Assembly (NCBI GenBank): GCA_944474755.1
Contig: OX104113.1
Location: 49,863,644 to 49,927,643, forward strand
Origin: Limnoperna fortunei
Lineage: Eukaryota; Mollusca; Bivalvia; Mytilida; Modiolidae
Length of the DNA stretch: 64,000 nt
Reading direction: 5' to 3'
In this document: piece by piece, positions 56,501 through 63,467 of the stretch
Layout: the number at the start of each line of letters is the position of its first letter
How positions within the stretch are numbered: the first letter of the stretch is position 1
The notes under the pieces: model-generated
Databases searched by the model: none
The model's input: the letters and a program-made list of their open reading frames with translations, nothing else
Told to the model about the DNA's origin: nothing
Program-made: the position numbers and the translations under genes

Positions 56501-59500
56501 AGAGACTTTCAGACCTGTCAGACAACTACTTCCTGTTTGGGACTTTATTTAGCGGGGGCATCTGTGTCCCATAGACACATTCTTCGATTTTTTTTTGTCT
56601 AAACTGAACCCTGAATATATTGGACTGTAATTGTAAAGATATATGTAAATTTAAACTGTCAACTATACCTGCCTATTATGAACAAAAATTTCATTCCCTA
56701 AAGGGGTTTGGTGTAGGCAGGTTTAATATAATTTGATTAAAAAGGCCTTGGTGGCAGAGAGGTTAAGGTAGTTAGTCATCTACTCTTGATCACTTGCCTT
56801 GGGTGGCAGGTTCAAGTCTCACTGCAGTGAGGGCATGCTTGACTCCAATCTTAATTGACAAAGATTGTCAGTTTTTTGACCGAAGGTCAGTGGTTTTTGT
56901 CTCGCCTGCAACGAAAGTCGCTGGAGGCGAGACATATGTATGGGAATCCTGCGGCGGCGGCGTCGCAAACACTTGACATCTTGCTTCATATACTTGTAAG
57001 CCCAAGCCCTAGGTCCATCAAATTTGGTACAGAGGTAGCTTATGATGAGTACTTGCCAGTCAGTCACCTGACCTTGACCTCAATTTCACGGTCCAGCTAC
57101 TACGTTAAAGTTTTTGTGTTACGGCAGTTCCTCTGTAACTACGCATAGTAGGATAACAATATTTGGTGTATAGGTTGCTGATGACTAGTACATGACTGTC
57201 TGGTAGGTGTCACCTTGCCTTGACCACAATTTCACGGTCCAGCAACTACGTTCAAGTTTTTGGGATACAACAGTTCCTCTGTAACCATGCATGGTTGGAT
57301 GACAATATTTGGTATAAAGGTTGCTGATGACTAGTACATGACTGTCTGGTAGGTGTTACCTGACCTTGACCTCAATTTCACGGTCCAGTGACTACGTTAA
57401 AGTTTTTGGGTTACAGCAGTTCCTCTGTTACCACGCATGGTAGGATGATAATATTTGGTATATATGTTGCTGATGACTAGTACATGACTGTCTGGTAGGT
57501 GTCACCTGACCTTGACCTCAATTTTACGGTCCAGCGACTACATTAAAGGTTTTGGGTTACGACAGTTCCTCTGTAACCACGCATGGTAGGATGACAATAT
57601 TTGGTATATAAGTTGCTGATGACTAGTACATGACTGTCTGGTAGGTGTCACCTGACCTTGACCTCAATTTCACGGTCCAGCGACTACATTAATGTTTTTG
57701 TGTTACTGCAGTTTCTCTGTAACTATGCATGGTAGGATGACAATATTTGGTATACAGGCCGCTGCTGACCTCAATTTCACGGTCCAGTGACTACGTTAAA
57801 GTTTTTGGGTTACAGCAGTTCCTCTGTTACCCCGCATGTAGGATGACAATATTTGGTATATAGGTTGCTGATGAATAGTACATGACTGTCTGGTAGGTGC
57901 CACCTGACCTTGACCTCATTTTCACTGTCCAGCGACTACGTTAAAGTTTTTGGGTTACTGCTGTTCCCCTGTAACCAAGCATGGTAGGATGACAATATTT
58001 GGTATATAGGTTGCTAATGAATAGTATATGACTGTCTGGTAGGTGTCACCTGACCTTGACCTCAATTTCACAGTCCAGGGACTACGTTAAAGTTTTTGTA
58101 TTAGGACAGTTCCTCTGTAACTATGCATGGTATGGTGACAATATTTGGTATACAGGCCGCTGCTGATATTTAATGCTATTTACCTAATGCTTTTGAAGAA
58201 ATTTATTTTTGTTACTGATGCGGAATGCAGGCGAGACGTTTTTCTGTGTCCACACTTGTCTTTACATAGTATGGCTTGCTCCTTAAGAAAACTTGATATA
58301 TTGCTGAAACCCCATGTTAAACACTATTAAAACAAACAAACAATATAATTTGATTATAATAAAAATGTTTCAATATTTTTGATAGAATTAGGGGAAGTTG
58401 AAGATGAGATTTTTAAGAAAAGAAGACAGACAGAGGTAATTTGTGTGACATTTTTTATTTTATATGATTGAATATCTAATATATTATTTGCAGGTAATAA
58501 CTCATATAATAAAACACGTAATATGCAACAACAAATAAAATGTCGCCAATGATAGCAAAATTATAAAATTTACTATGCAAGACATATTGAGTTATCTGTA
58601 GTGCTCAAACCCCAAAAAGGGATCTCAGTGGCCGAGTTGTTAAGGCAGTTCGTCTCCAACAGTCTGTCAACTTGCGGGTTCAAGTCTCATTGCCACAGGG
58701 TGTACTCAACTAAATTCTTAATTGACAAGGATTGCCAGTTTTCCTAACGAAGGAACTCTGCCTTCCTCCCCCAATAAAAACTGGACGCCATGACGTAGCT
58801 GGAAAATTCTGAAAGTGGCATTAAACACCATTCACACAAACAATCAAACGCCATAAACATTAAAAATCCAAATGATTAAGATGTTGTAGATTTTATCATA
58901 AATTAAAAAAAAAAGCTTATAAATCAGTTGCAAAATGTTCAGGGCAGTAAATTTAGACAATGACTATGTCACTAAAAAAATCAATGATATTTTTTGTCAG
59001 CATCGAAGTTTGACTAGTGGGCTGGTGATACCCTCTGAGACTAACAGTCCACCAGCAGAGGCATCGACCAAGTGGTTGTAAATAAAGTGTCCTAAAAGAT
59101 ACCAATGTTATACATTTATTACGCCAGATACAGGTTTCCTCTAATCCTCAGTGGCACTCAAAGTAAAAAAATATTTAAAATCCAAACGATTAAGAAGTTG
59201 TAGAGCTTTTTATCATAAAAATTACAAAAATTAAAAAGCCATCTATACCTTGGGAATAGAAAAAAATCCTAAATCTGGTGGCAGTAAATTTAGACAATGA
59301 CTATATCACTGAGAGAATCAATGATATGTAAAAAGGAAGAATACATATCTGTTGCCTATGGCAGTCCATTTTTTTGAGTGGCTGTAAAGTTGCAAATTCC
59401 AGAATGATGGTTGTGGTAAATCACTCAATTAATACCTTCTAACTGTTCAGTTGACAATAAATTTCTTTGACATATTAACAATTTATTTTCGCACACCTAG

Positions 59501-62500
59501 CCAACCATACAGTTTTATTTAAAAATTCTAACCACCTTACAGCTTTACATGTATACCAGTAAAGCCCTTATTTAATTTTGTTTAATATAAATATAGAGAT
59601 TTTTTTAATTTTCAGTTAGAGTTTAAACGAAGGGATAAAGAAAGAAAAGCAAGAGATAAACGGGTAAGTATTATCACTGTTTTGTACTGGTTGTTTTGCC
59701 AAGTTGATGTACTATTAAAGTTCAAATTTCAATAAATCTCTGAAACTTTAATGAATAATTGACCATGTATTGAAATTGTGCACCTGCTATTATTGAATTG
59801 TTTAGAATTTTTTCCTAGTTTTCCAGACTTGGGAACTTAGTTATTTTTCAGTACATTTGCAGAAGATGGTACCTATTTTGTGTAACTCCTCCTACAGTTT
59901 TCAACCCAGATCTCTGAAACTTCACAGAAACTCCTAAATTTTTTTAAGCAGACACAAAATCCTCTTCCAAAAAATTCTAAACCATTCATCATTTATTAAG
60001 GCACTTGCTTTCCAACCTGGATATTTCAGACTTTAGTGATTTTGATGTATTTACCGGAATGTTTGGAGAGTCTTGTAGCTAATAAAAATGTCGTAAATGT
60101 CCCTGGGATTACCTGTATAGAAGAGTGTTTTCACATTGGATATTACATTTAATTTTTAATATTACAGCCTTATCAATTCCATTGATATAGGAGCCTCGAT
60201 GGTCTAATGGTTAAGGTAGTTCGTCTACTATTGATCACGTGGTCTGTCAACACTGAGATTGCAGGTTCGATTCTCACTGCAGGCAGGGTGTACTCCAATC
60301 TTAATTTACAAGGATTGCCAGTTTTCCTACCACAGGTCTGGTGTTATCTCCGGGTATTCCAACTTCCTCCCCCAATAAAAAACTGGACGCCATGATATAG
60401 CTGAAAAATTGCTGGAAGTGGCATTAAATGCCATGCAAACAAACAACAAATCCATTGACGTATTTTAATGCTCCCCAAAGCATCTTTTAGTGTCCACACT
60501 TGTTGTACTGATAATTAAAAATAATATGTCTATAAATTAGGATTATCTTTTTCAAAACAGTGTAGAATCAGTTATATATTCCTTAGAAATGAAAAATGAA
60601 TTCATCTGGAAGTTTACTATTGTAGTTTGCATCCGGACCACGTTGGACACCAGGTGGACAGTTTGCCCCACAGCCCTTAGGATGTAGCTATAGTACCTCT
60701 GCTGTATCAAATCCAAGACAAGAGGCTTACAAGGGTAGAATGGAAGCTGGACTGAAATCTATGATGGTACACTAAACAGGTCTTGTCCTAGTACATGGCC
60801 ATTATTGCCAAAAGATTGACAGATGAAATGAAGACATTTCTGTTTGAACAGTATTAATAATGTGCTTTTTCTGTTTATAATTAATTTTTAAGCAAGTTAA
60901 AGACCTTAAAATGTCTAAAATGATATTTTTCAGAAAAAGACTGAATTCACTTATTACTTTACACAAATTAAACATGAAATGCAGCCATTTAAATAAATTA
61001 TAAAACAAATACACAATTTTTTTTTTGATTTTTGCAAAAAATTAAAGCACTTTGTGGTGTTAACAACATAACAATATGAGGTTACAGGTTAATGTAAAAG
61101 ACATTTTTTTGTAGGAATATTGTTTTTATCCTGCAACCCCAAAAAAATTATACTAATGAAAAAATGTAAAAGTGCACTTCTAGAAGATTTCTGACTTGAA
61201 ATTTTCAGCTCGAATTCTAGTGATAACCTGACAATCACAAACAAATGTTGTCTGAGTATCACATTTCTACCTGTTTATAAAGCTAGTACAAAAAAAATTA
61301 TTTTCTGAAGATGTACAAATATTCTGTATATAAGTATGCTGTAAATTAGGACTTAACTACTTGCATGCATTTGACTGCATGCTAATTGTTTGCATAAAGA
61401 GATACATTTTTCTTTTAAATTCTTAACAATAAACAAGTTGAAGGAAAAGAAATTTTTTGTAAAATGGCAAGTTGTTTAAGTAGAACTCACATTTTTCAAA
61501 CTTACTAGTATTCTTGAAAGTGTGCAGTAATTTGGTACACTGAGTTAAAACATCTTGTATGTAGTTGAACATTTTGTAAAAATTATATCAGTTTCACTTG
61601 TTACACTTAAAAAAAAACTACTTTACAAATATTGATATGGTGTTTACCTGTTTCTATACAGACACGAGAGGAGCCTACTAGGGGCACCAAGAGGGAAGCT
61701 CCTGAGAGTGACAGTCAAGACAATCAGGAAGAAGAGGAAGAAGAAAAAGAGCCTGATGATGAAGTCAAGTAAGTGTCCTCTGGAACATTATACAACTATT
61801 CCAGACCAAAGAATTAAAGAAATTTGATGAATGTAATTATATCCATAGATTTGTTATCCAATCTCAAAAATAGCAAAATTTTGCAGTCAAAATATGGTGA
61901 GAATCATGTTCTTTATGTACTTACGGGGGTTTCCGAGCTCTGCATTTTAATCTATTTAATTTGCCCACAGTTTGGGCGACCTGTTGTTTATGTCCCTTAT
62001 TCTTCTTCTTCGTCAATTTCTTTTCTTCTTTTTTCTTTCCCCATCAATATAGTGTGCTCATTTTCTCAGATGCGATGTGTGTTCAACATGAAAGAAAAAA
62101 GTATGTTTGAGCTGACCTGAAGTTGTGCAATTACTTTTTTAATTTTCAAGGTGGCCACTGCTAAAATAAAGTACATTTTTCAGATCTATGGGATGGTTAT
62201 AGGTTTGTCCATGTAAATTATTACACTGATACAGTTGACTATCCTGGGCACTTTGTAAAGGTGGCCATTTTACTACACTCAACTCAAAAAAGTCAACTTT
62301 GTCCAATTTCAACTAAAATTGTTTTGCTAGGTATATTTTATACTGATTTCAATGAATAATCACCATAGAGATTTTAGGTGACTTTTGTGTTGGCATCCCA
62401 ACACAGTTTTACTAGTTAACTTATTATGGTCCAAGGAAAAAATAACGGTTTGGGATATTACACTAGATTGGATGTAAAACATGAAAAGAAAATTTCTCTA

Positions 62501-63467
62501 AAATTTGATGATTTTTTTTTAATTTGGTGCATCAACAACATAATGAAGGTTTGCAGAGGATTTTGATTTTCATTAAATTGAAAATGGTTGGACTTTGTAA
62601 GTGGTATGCCATATTGAGGTACATGTTTTGTCAGGTTTTTCTTGTACATCATAGCATTTATATTTTCAATAAGTTTTCATCAAATTGGAGATGGTGGCCG
62701 AGTGGTTAAGGTAGTTCGTCTACTATTGATCAATTGGTCTGTCAACACTGAGATTGCAGGTTCGATTCTCACTGCAGGCAGGGTGTACTCGACTCCAATC
62801 TTAATTGACAAGGATTGCCGGGTACTCCGGCTTCCTCCCCCAATAAAAACTGGACGCCATGATATAGCTGCAAAATTGCTAAAAGTGGCGTTAAACACCA
62901 TCAAACAAACAAACAACAACATCAAATTGGAGATAGTGGTTTTTTTAGGATGCATGCCATATATGGGTACATGTTTTGTCTGGCTATTTTCTTGTACAGT
63001 TTTTAAGCTACTGTGTTTATATTTGGTAGGATATTTGAACACGTAATGGAGGTGAGGAGGCCAAAGGATTTTAATTTTTTAATGAAATATTCTTAAAGCT
63101 ATATATAGTTGGATTTAGTCAGTTTGCAGACTAGATAACTGAAATAGGGATACAGGTTTTTTTGTCTATCATGGAGGGGGAGAAACTGGAGTACCTGCTG
63201 AAAACCCTGATGTTCAATAGAAAACTGTCAATTAAGACTGGAGTCGTGCGCACCTTGCCTGTAGTGAGACTCGAACCCAATGTTGAGAGGTGGAAAAGCA
63301 ACCATCCAGATCTGTGTAATTGCCTTTGAAGAGATTTACATATTTTTTTAATTTACTAGAAGTTTTACTTGTTTCTTTTCAGGCTGTGGGAAGATGGATG
63401 GAAAGACAGATATTACAAATCTAAGTTTGATGTAGATAAAAACGATATAGAGTTCAGACATAATGTA
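26474..63467 (+). CDS. XRN2: 5'-3' exoribonuclease 2 (XRN2/Rat1), 17 exons, 3' part beyond window
   Basis: Exons: 26474-26548, 41061-41188, 41723-41834, 43018-43191, 45663-45825, 48831-48881, 52105-52122, 53587-53726, 53924-54049, 54931-55010, 55316-55373, 55952-56009, 58386-58435, 59616-59663, 60626-60766, 61662-61768, 63383-63467. All introns are GT-AG and phases agree over 538 codons. XRN2 digests 5'-monophosphorylated RNA in the nucleus, driving torpedo termination of RNA polymerase II and rRNA/snoRNA trimming. The match to animal XRN2 is close along its whole length: [17 protein letters not shown] at the N-terminus, [59 protein letters not shown], a CCHC zinc knuckle at residues 263-276, [20 protein letters not shown], and [18 protein letters not shown]. 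The GADAD aspartates (234, 236) and GEGEH glutamates are the family's metal-binding acids. Conserved region 2 and the C-terminal tail lie right of the window. Confidence 0.96.
26856..27359. mobile_element. TIR element (MITE), about 504 bp
   Basis: Left arm GTCAAATCGCCCCACAG and right arm GTGGGGCAATTTGAC are inverted copies. Both arms carry iterated AAAATCGC(T/C)CCC and AAAAC(G/C)GCC motifs. No clear target duplication. In XRN2 intron 1. Confidence 0.82.
27360..28683. other. XRN2 intron 1 sequence, no recognised content
   Basis: AT-rich; nothing I can support as gene or repeat. Confidence 0.55.
30132..30677 (-). pseudogene. MULE transposase remnant
   Basis: Three pieces in order on the minus strand. 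The first has [14 protein letters not shown] and [15 protein letters not shown] (30677-30480), where the Asp of DKTF is probably the first catalytic acid. The second (about 30390-30350) reads [15 protein letters not shown], with a probable second Asp. The third (30323-30132, start [20 protein letters not shown]) fits the downstream region. Frames are broken between pieces. Family assignment is from remembered MULE motif grammar; a profile search would settle it. Confidence 0.72.
31630..32264. mobile_element. MITE nested in the NADAR ORF
   Basis: Ends are inverted: left ATCCCAATTTGCCG with repeated TGCCGA/TTGGCCGATTCCC, right CGGCAGTTTGGGAATCGG and CGGCAATCTGGGAT. Length about 635 bp, no ORF. 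Target duplication not resolved. Contains a smaller palindromic element at 31965. Confidence 0.78.
31965..32040. mobile_element. 76-bp palindromic mini-element
   Basis: CAGGGTGCCGTTTCAT at 31965 and its perfect complement at 32025-32040 enclose 44 bp. Could be a very short MITE or a strong hairpin. Innermost of four nested layers. Confidence 0.7.
33040..33876. other. XRN2 intron 1 sequence, no recognised content
   Basis: AT-rich; no supported gene or repeat. Confidence 0.5.
33877..34175. repeat. Tandem unit (about 264 bp) plus start of second copy
   Basis: Unit 1 (33877-34140) contains GATCTTTGTGTGCGATATT and CATCTCATTCTACTAGCG. A second copy starts at 34141, is cut at 34175 by the CACTA element, and resumes at 40511 (TGTGCGATATTATTCCATC) to about 40700. 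Unit 1 gives the uninterrupted state of the insertion site. Confidence 0.9.
34176..35085. repeat. Left TIR of CACTA element
   Basis: Pairs in inverted orientation with about 39585-40507. Shared landmarks: the CCTTAATTT iterons, ATGTACTATACTGTAGATCA, CAATATGGCGGATGTG (complement), CCCCAACAGGTTTCATGGTA, and GTGGCTTTAAAATGAAA. Confidence 0.88.
36704..36960 (-). repeat. tRNA-derived SINE, full length, inside CACTA element
   Basis: The plus strand reads GGTGTTTAACGCCACTTTCAG, then CAGTTTTTATTGGGAGAGG, GACTCGAACCCGCAACCTC (complement of the B box) and CATCTCGGCCACCGAAGCC (complement of the A box). It inserted after the CACTA element was in place or was carried by it. Confidence 0.88.
37069..37955. 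mobile_element. TIR element with CAGGGCTC ends, 887 bp
   Basis: Left end CAGGGCTCGCGTTGG, right end complement CAGGGCTCACGCTGG. GGTAA flanks both sides (37064-37068, 37956-37960). Both arms carry repeated GAAGTCGCC / ACTTCTCCCTGT motifs. A 5-bp duplication is unusual for hAT-like CAGGG ends, so the superfamily is open. No coding capacity seen. Confidence 0.75.
38866..38942 (+). repeat. SINE tail fragment
   Basis: AATAAAAAACTGGGCGCCAT followed by GATATAGCTGAAAAATTGC. Head absent. Confidence 0.75.
39585..40507. repeat. Right TIR of CACTA element
   Basis: Inverted copy of the left TIR with scattered differences and small indels. The iterated CCTTAAT(C/T)TCCG motifs at 40330-40400 differ in number and sequence from the left side. 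Confidence 0.88.
40690..40752 (+). repeat. SINE tail fragment
   Basis: AATATTGCTGAAAGTAGTGT, CCCATTCAAACAAACAAAC. Head absent. Confidence 0.65.
41061..41188 (+). CDS. XRN2: XRN2 exon 2
   Basis: Residues 26-67, with [20 protein letters not shown]; Asp54 is the first conserved metal-site acid. Acceptor ATTGTAG, donor CAA|GTGCGT. Confidence 0.95.
41723..41834 (+). CDS. XRN2: XRN2 exon 3
   Basis: Residues 68-105: [19 protein letters not shown] then [14 protein letters not shown]. Acceptor TTTTCAG, donor GTT|GTAAGT, phase 0. Confidence 0.95.
42362..42380 (+). other. Copy of XRN2 exon 5 acceptor and first codons in intron 3
   Basis: CAGGGAACACCATTCATGT is identical to 45660-45678 (the AG acceptor and first 16 nt of exon 5). 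A T-rich tract precedes both. Read after exon 3 in phase 0 it gives Gly-Thr-Pro-Phe-Met then TGA. Confidence 0.7.
42763..42815 (+). repeat. SINE 5' head fragment
   Basis: GGTGGCCTCGGTGGCCTAGT then GGTTAAGGTAGT, the A-box half of the tRNA-like head only. Confidence 0.75.
43018..43191 (+). CDS. XRN2: XRN2 exon 4
   Basis: Residues 106-163, 58 whole codons: [19 protein letters not shown], the basic 5'-phosphate pocket region, ending FDSNCITP. Acceptor TTATAG, donor CCG|GTAAGT. Confidence 0.95.
43384..43700. repeat. Dispersed repeat, two tandem copies (about 175 bp)
   Basis: GAAACTTCACA(C/T)AAAGATTGC, GTGCACCTGCTATTATGGAA, GGGAACTTAGTCATTTTTC and GAAGACGGTAC occur in both copies. Partial copies lie at 45075-45225 and 59730-59950. 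Family unknown. Confidence 0.85.
43701..45074. other. XRN2 intron 4 sequence, no recognised gene
   Basis: AT-rich. A 12-bp arm inverted repeat (44677-44688 and 44727-44738, 11/12 pairs) is the only structure noticed. Confidence 0.5.
45075..45225. repeat. Partial copy of the 43384 dispersed repeat
   Basis: ACCTATTTTGTGTTATCAAC, AACTTCACATAAAGATTGC and GTTGTGCACCTGCTGTTCC match the 43384 copies. Confidence 0.75.
45663..45825 (+). CDS. XRN2: XRN2 exon 5
   Basis: Residues 164-217: [19 protein letters not shown] through [16 protein letters not shown]. The glutamates of GEGEH are conserved catalytic acids. Acceptor TTAACAG; donor AGGG|GTTAGT, phase 1. Confidence 0.95.
45981..47070 (+). mobile_element. 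pogo/Tigger-like element, internally deleted
   Basis: Ends CAGTGTACCCACGGTATA and (complement of right) CAGTGCTCCCTCGTTATA, each flanked by TA (45979-45980, 47071-47072), as in pogo elements. Holds an N-terminal transposase start, [20 protein letters not shown], at 46376, and a DDE-domain piece [20 protein letters not shown] ... EIGLY at 46887-46968. Most of the transposase is missing and frames are broken. Confidence 0.87.
46376..46971 (+). pseudogene. pogo/Tigger transposase remnant
   Basis: The N-terminus (MSTPKKKRT) breaks after about 20 codons. The later in-frame piece [12 protein letters not shown] matches the xIxNxDExGL motif of DDE_1 transposases, whose Asp is a catalytic acid. About 440 bp between them is non-coding, and the usual second Asp block is absent. 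Confidence 0.8.
47071..47674. other. XRN2 intron 5 sequence, no recognised content
   Basis: AT-rich; nothing supported. Confidence 0.5.
47675..48282 (+). mobile_element. Helitron-like non-autonomous element, 161-bp repeats
   Basis: 5' part with TCCGTC-rich tract (47715-47755), three units of about 161 bp (CAAAAAGTTTACATCCGAT at 47779, 47942, 48103), 3' end GATCGCTAGATCAACTTTGT then CTAG. The CTAG end after a short palindrome fits a Helitron 3' terminus. Boundaries are approximate. Confidence 0.62.
48281..48620. repeat. 122-bp tandem array, three units
   Basis: ATTTTACTTTCAACTTTTTG starts at 48281, 48403 and 48525, with GTTATGCGGAGGCTT and ATCAGTAAATTGCGATCATC in each. It abuts the Helitron-like 3' end. 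In XRN2 intron 5. Confidence 0.93.
48831..48881 (+). CDS. XRN2: XRN2 exon 6
   Basis: Residues 218-234: [17 protein letters not shown]. The last residue is the first Asp of the GADAD metal site, so the catalytic motif is split by intron 6. Confidence 0.94.
49015..51506 (+). mobile_element. Helitron-like element, four to five units of about 512 bp
   Basis: Begins with a GTCGTC-rich stretch. It repeats a unit of 506-518 bp holding AACAGATACAGGAAAACC, TGATGACTCCTTGTAGGAG, GGGTCAAGATTGTCTG, ACCAACCATGGCTGCAG and a long G run. Ends CAGGTGAGCGATACAGGC with hairpin GGCTCC/GGGAGCC followed by CTAG, a Helitron-type 3' terminus. No ORF. Fills most of XRN2 intron 6. Confidence 0.78.
49705..49726 (+). 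other. G-tract 1 (G-quadruplex candidate)
   Basis: G6-A-G15 on the coding strand. Related tracts lie at 50218-50232, 50724-50744 and 51242-51260, one per 512-bp unit. The longest runs are prone to sequencing error. Confidence 0.85.
51507..52104. other. End of XRN2 intron 6 with SINE tail pieces
   Basis: AAAATTGCTGAAAGTGGCAT near 51620 and GCCATGATATACCTGAAAAG near 51848 are two SINE tail fragments (about 51605-51660 and 51780-51912). The rest is unassigned. Confidence 0.65.
52105..52122 (+). CDS. XRN2: XRN2 exon 7, an 18-nt microexon
   Basis: Only 18 nt, giving ADLIML plus the first base of Gly. Acceptor TTTCAG, donor GG|GTAAGT. It is required: without it GAD cannot join GLATHEP, and skipping would remove six residues at the active site while keeping frame. 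Confidence 0.92.
52123..52603. other. XRN2 intron 7, left part, no recognised content
   Basis: AT-rich; nothing supported left of the hAT MITE. Confidence 0.5.
52612..52850. mobile_element. hAT-type MITE, 239 bp
   Basis: Ends CAGGGGCGGATAC and (complement of right) CAGTGGCGGATCC, with exact 8-bp duplication TATTATGT at 52604-52611 and 52851-52858. CAG(G/T)GGCGGA ends and an 8-bp duplication are typical of hAT. No coding capacity. In XRN2 intron 7. Confidence 0.93.
52859..53586. other. XRN2 intron 7, right part, no recognised content
   Basis: AT-rich; no supported repeat or gene. Confidence 0.5.
53587..53726 (+). CDS. XRN2: XRN2 exon 8 (zinc knuckle)
   Basis: Residues 241-287: [20 protein letters not shown] followed by the CCHC knuckle [14 protein letters not shown] (263-276), which is found in XRN2/Rat1 and absent from XRN1. 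Acceptor TTGTAG, donor GAG|GTTTGT. Confidence 0.95.
53924..54049 (+). CDS. XRN2: XRN2 exon 9
   Basis: Residues 288-329: [20 protein letters not shown] then [17 protein letters not shown]. Acceptor TTTGCAG, donor GAG|GTATGT, phase 0. Confidence 0.95.
54264..54590 (+). mobile_element. Short Helitron-like element
   Basis: Two copies of a TACCCC(C)ACTTCGAAGAAG / CCTGTCTGTC motif at 54275 and 54338, and a 3' hairpin GTGAGCAGTAGCTCAC (54559-54574) followed by CAGGTTCCTTG. Boundaries approximate. Confidence 0.55.
54931..55010 (+). CDS. XRN2: XRN2 exon 10
   Basis: Residues 330-355: [20 protein letters not shown] then PSLEIR. The GNDFLPHLP block holds further conserved catalytic acids. Acceptor TTTTCAG, donor TAG|GTAAGT. 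Confidence 0.95.
55316..55373 (+). CDS. XRN2: XRN2 exon 11
   Basis: Residues 356-375: [19 protein letters not shown]. Acceptor TATGCAG, donor GGG|GTAAGT. Confidence 0.94.
55952..56009 (+). CDS. XRN2: XRN2 exon 12
   Basis: Residues 376-394: [19 protein letters not shown]. Acceptor TTGCAG, donor TCAG|GTGTGT, phase 1. Confidence 0.94.
56222..56605 (+). mobile_element. Helitron-like element with two units of about 180 bp
   Basis: AGCTTTTCTCAGAAAC, AGTATCACAAGTTGTACGTC and ACAACTACTTCCTGTTTGGG occur twice. Ends with TGTGTCCCATAGACACA hairpin then TTCT. Begins TATGCCCCCGCGACG and mirrors this with GCGGGGGCAT near the end. Confidence 0.6.
56742..56897 (+). repeat. SINE, 5' half, split by Helentron-like insertion
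   Basis: Head GGCCTTGGTGGCAGAGAGGT and B box GGTTCAAGTCTC, then TTGTCAGTTTTTTGACCG. The tail continues at 58260-58345 (TTGCTGAAACCCCATGTTAA, AACAAACAAAC). Confidence 0.8.
56898..58259 (-). mobile_element. Helentron-like element, 146-bp cores, minus orientation
   Basis: Minus-strand copy of the 10880 family. It starts (plus coordinates) with the 3' palindrome GTCTCGCCTGCAACG, CGGCGG tract and CACTTGACATCTTGCTTC, runs through about eight diverged core units, and ends with the complement of the family 5' end (CTGTGTCCACACTTGT). Inserted inside a SINE. Units are more diverged than in the other copies. Confidence 0.85.
58260..58345 (+). repeat. SINE, 3' half, split by Helentron-like insertion
   Basis: Tail of the SINE that begins at 56742. 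Confidence 0.7.
58386..58435 (+). CDS. XRN2: XRN2 exon 13
   Basis: Residues 395-411: [17 protein letters not shown]. Acceptor TTGATAG, donor GAG|GTAATT, phase 0. Confidence 0.93.
58617..58852 (+). repeat. tRNA-derived SINE
   Basis: Head GGGATCTCAGTGGCCGAGTT and GGTTCAAGTCTC; body GGATTGCCAGTTTTCCTAAC; tail CTGGACGCCATGACGTAGC and CAATCAAACG. Confidence 0.87.
58853..59615. other. XRN2 intron 13 remainder with a duplicated segment
   Basis: TTAAAAATCCAAATGATTAAG (58860) and AAAATCCAAACGATTAAGAA (59178), GCAGTAAATTTAGACAATGACTA (58943 and 59280) and AATCAATGATAT occur twice at about 320-340 bp spacing, so a diverged direct duplication lies here. Confidence 0.65.
59616..59663 (+). CDS. XRN2: XRN2 exon 14
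   Basis: Residues 412-427: [16 protein letters not shown], a basic stretch that may act as a nuclear localisation signal. Acceptor TTTTCAG, donor CGG|GTAAGT. Confidence 0.92.
59730..59950. repeat. Copy of the 43384 dispersed repeat
   Basis: CCTGCTATTATTGAATTG, GGGAACTTAGTTATTTTTCA and GAAGATGGTACC match the intron 4 copies. Confidence 0.8.
60188..60447 (+). repeat. tRNA-derived SINE, full length
   Basis: A box TGGTCTAATGGTTAAGGT (60199), B box GGTTCGATTC (60264), body GGATTGCCAGTTTTCCTACC, tail CTGGACGCCATGATATAGC and CAAACAAACAACA. One of the best-kept copies, so a good reference for the family. Confidence 0.9.
60626..60766 (+). CDS. XRN2: XRN2 exon 15
   Basis: Residues 428-474: low-conservation linker [19 protein letters not shown] to [20 protein letters not shown] matches the animal XRN2 linker. 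Acceptor ATTGTAG, donor ATG|GTACAC. Confidence 0.9.
60767..61661. other. XRN2 intron 15, no recognised content
   Basis: AT-rich; no supported repeat or gene. Confidence 0.55.
61662..61768 (+). CDS. XRN2: XRN2 exon 16 (acidic linker)
   Basis: Residues 475-509: [14 protein letters not shown] then a run of glutamates and EPDDEVK. Animal XRN2 has a similar acidic segment before the LWE-GW block. Acceptor ATACAG, donor CAA|GTAAGT. Confidence 0.92.
61769..62689. other. XRN2 intron 16, left part, no recognised content
   Basis: AT-rich. TGGTATGCCATAT and TACATGTTTTGTC near 62600 recur near 62950, so the SINE at 62690 may sit inside a duplicated segment. Confidence 0.45.
62690..62922 (+). repeat. 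tRNA-derived SINE, near full length
   Basis: A box TGGCCGAGTGGTTAAGGT (62695), B box GGTTCGATTC (62759), tail CTGGACGCCATGATATAGC and AAGTGGCGTTAAACACCATC. Lacks about 30 bp of the body found at 60188. Confidence 0.9.
63155..63295 (-). repeat. Diverged SINE, minus orientation
   Basis: The plus strand reads GTCAATTAAGACTGGAGTCG, CTTGCCTGTAGTGAGACTCG and AACCCAATGTTGAG, the complement of the SINE body and B box. Confidence 0.72.
63383..63467 (+). CDS. XRN2: XRN2 exon 17 (last in window)
   Basis: Residues 510-538: [20 protein letters not shown] then DIEFRHNV, the start of conserved region 2. Acceptor TTTTCAG, donor GTA|GTAAGT. The gene goes on past 64000. Confidence 0.94.

Noticed and set aside
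60199..60275. Possible tRNA gene (A and B boxes)
   Set aside because: No proper acceptor stem or anticodon arm, and the same head joins a common body and tail in many copies, so it is a SINE.
62642..63046. 134-codon and opposing 120-codon frames
   Set aside because: Both read through the SINE at 62690-62922 on opposite strands.
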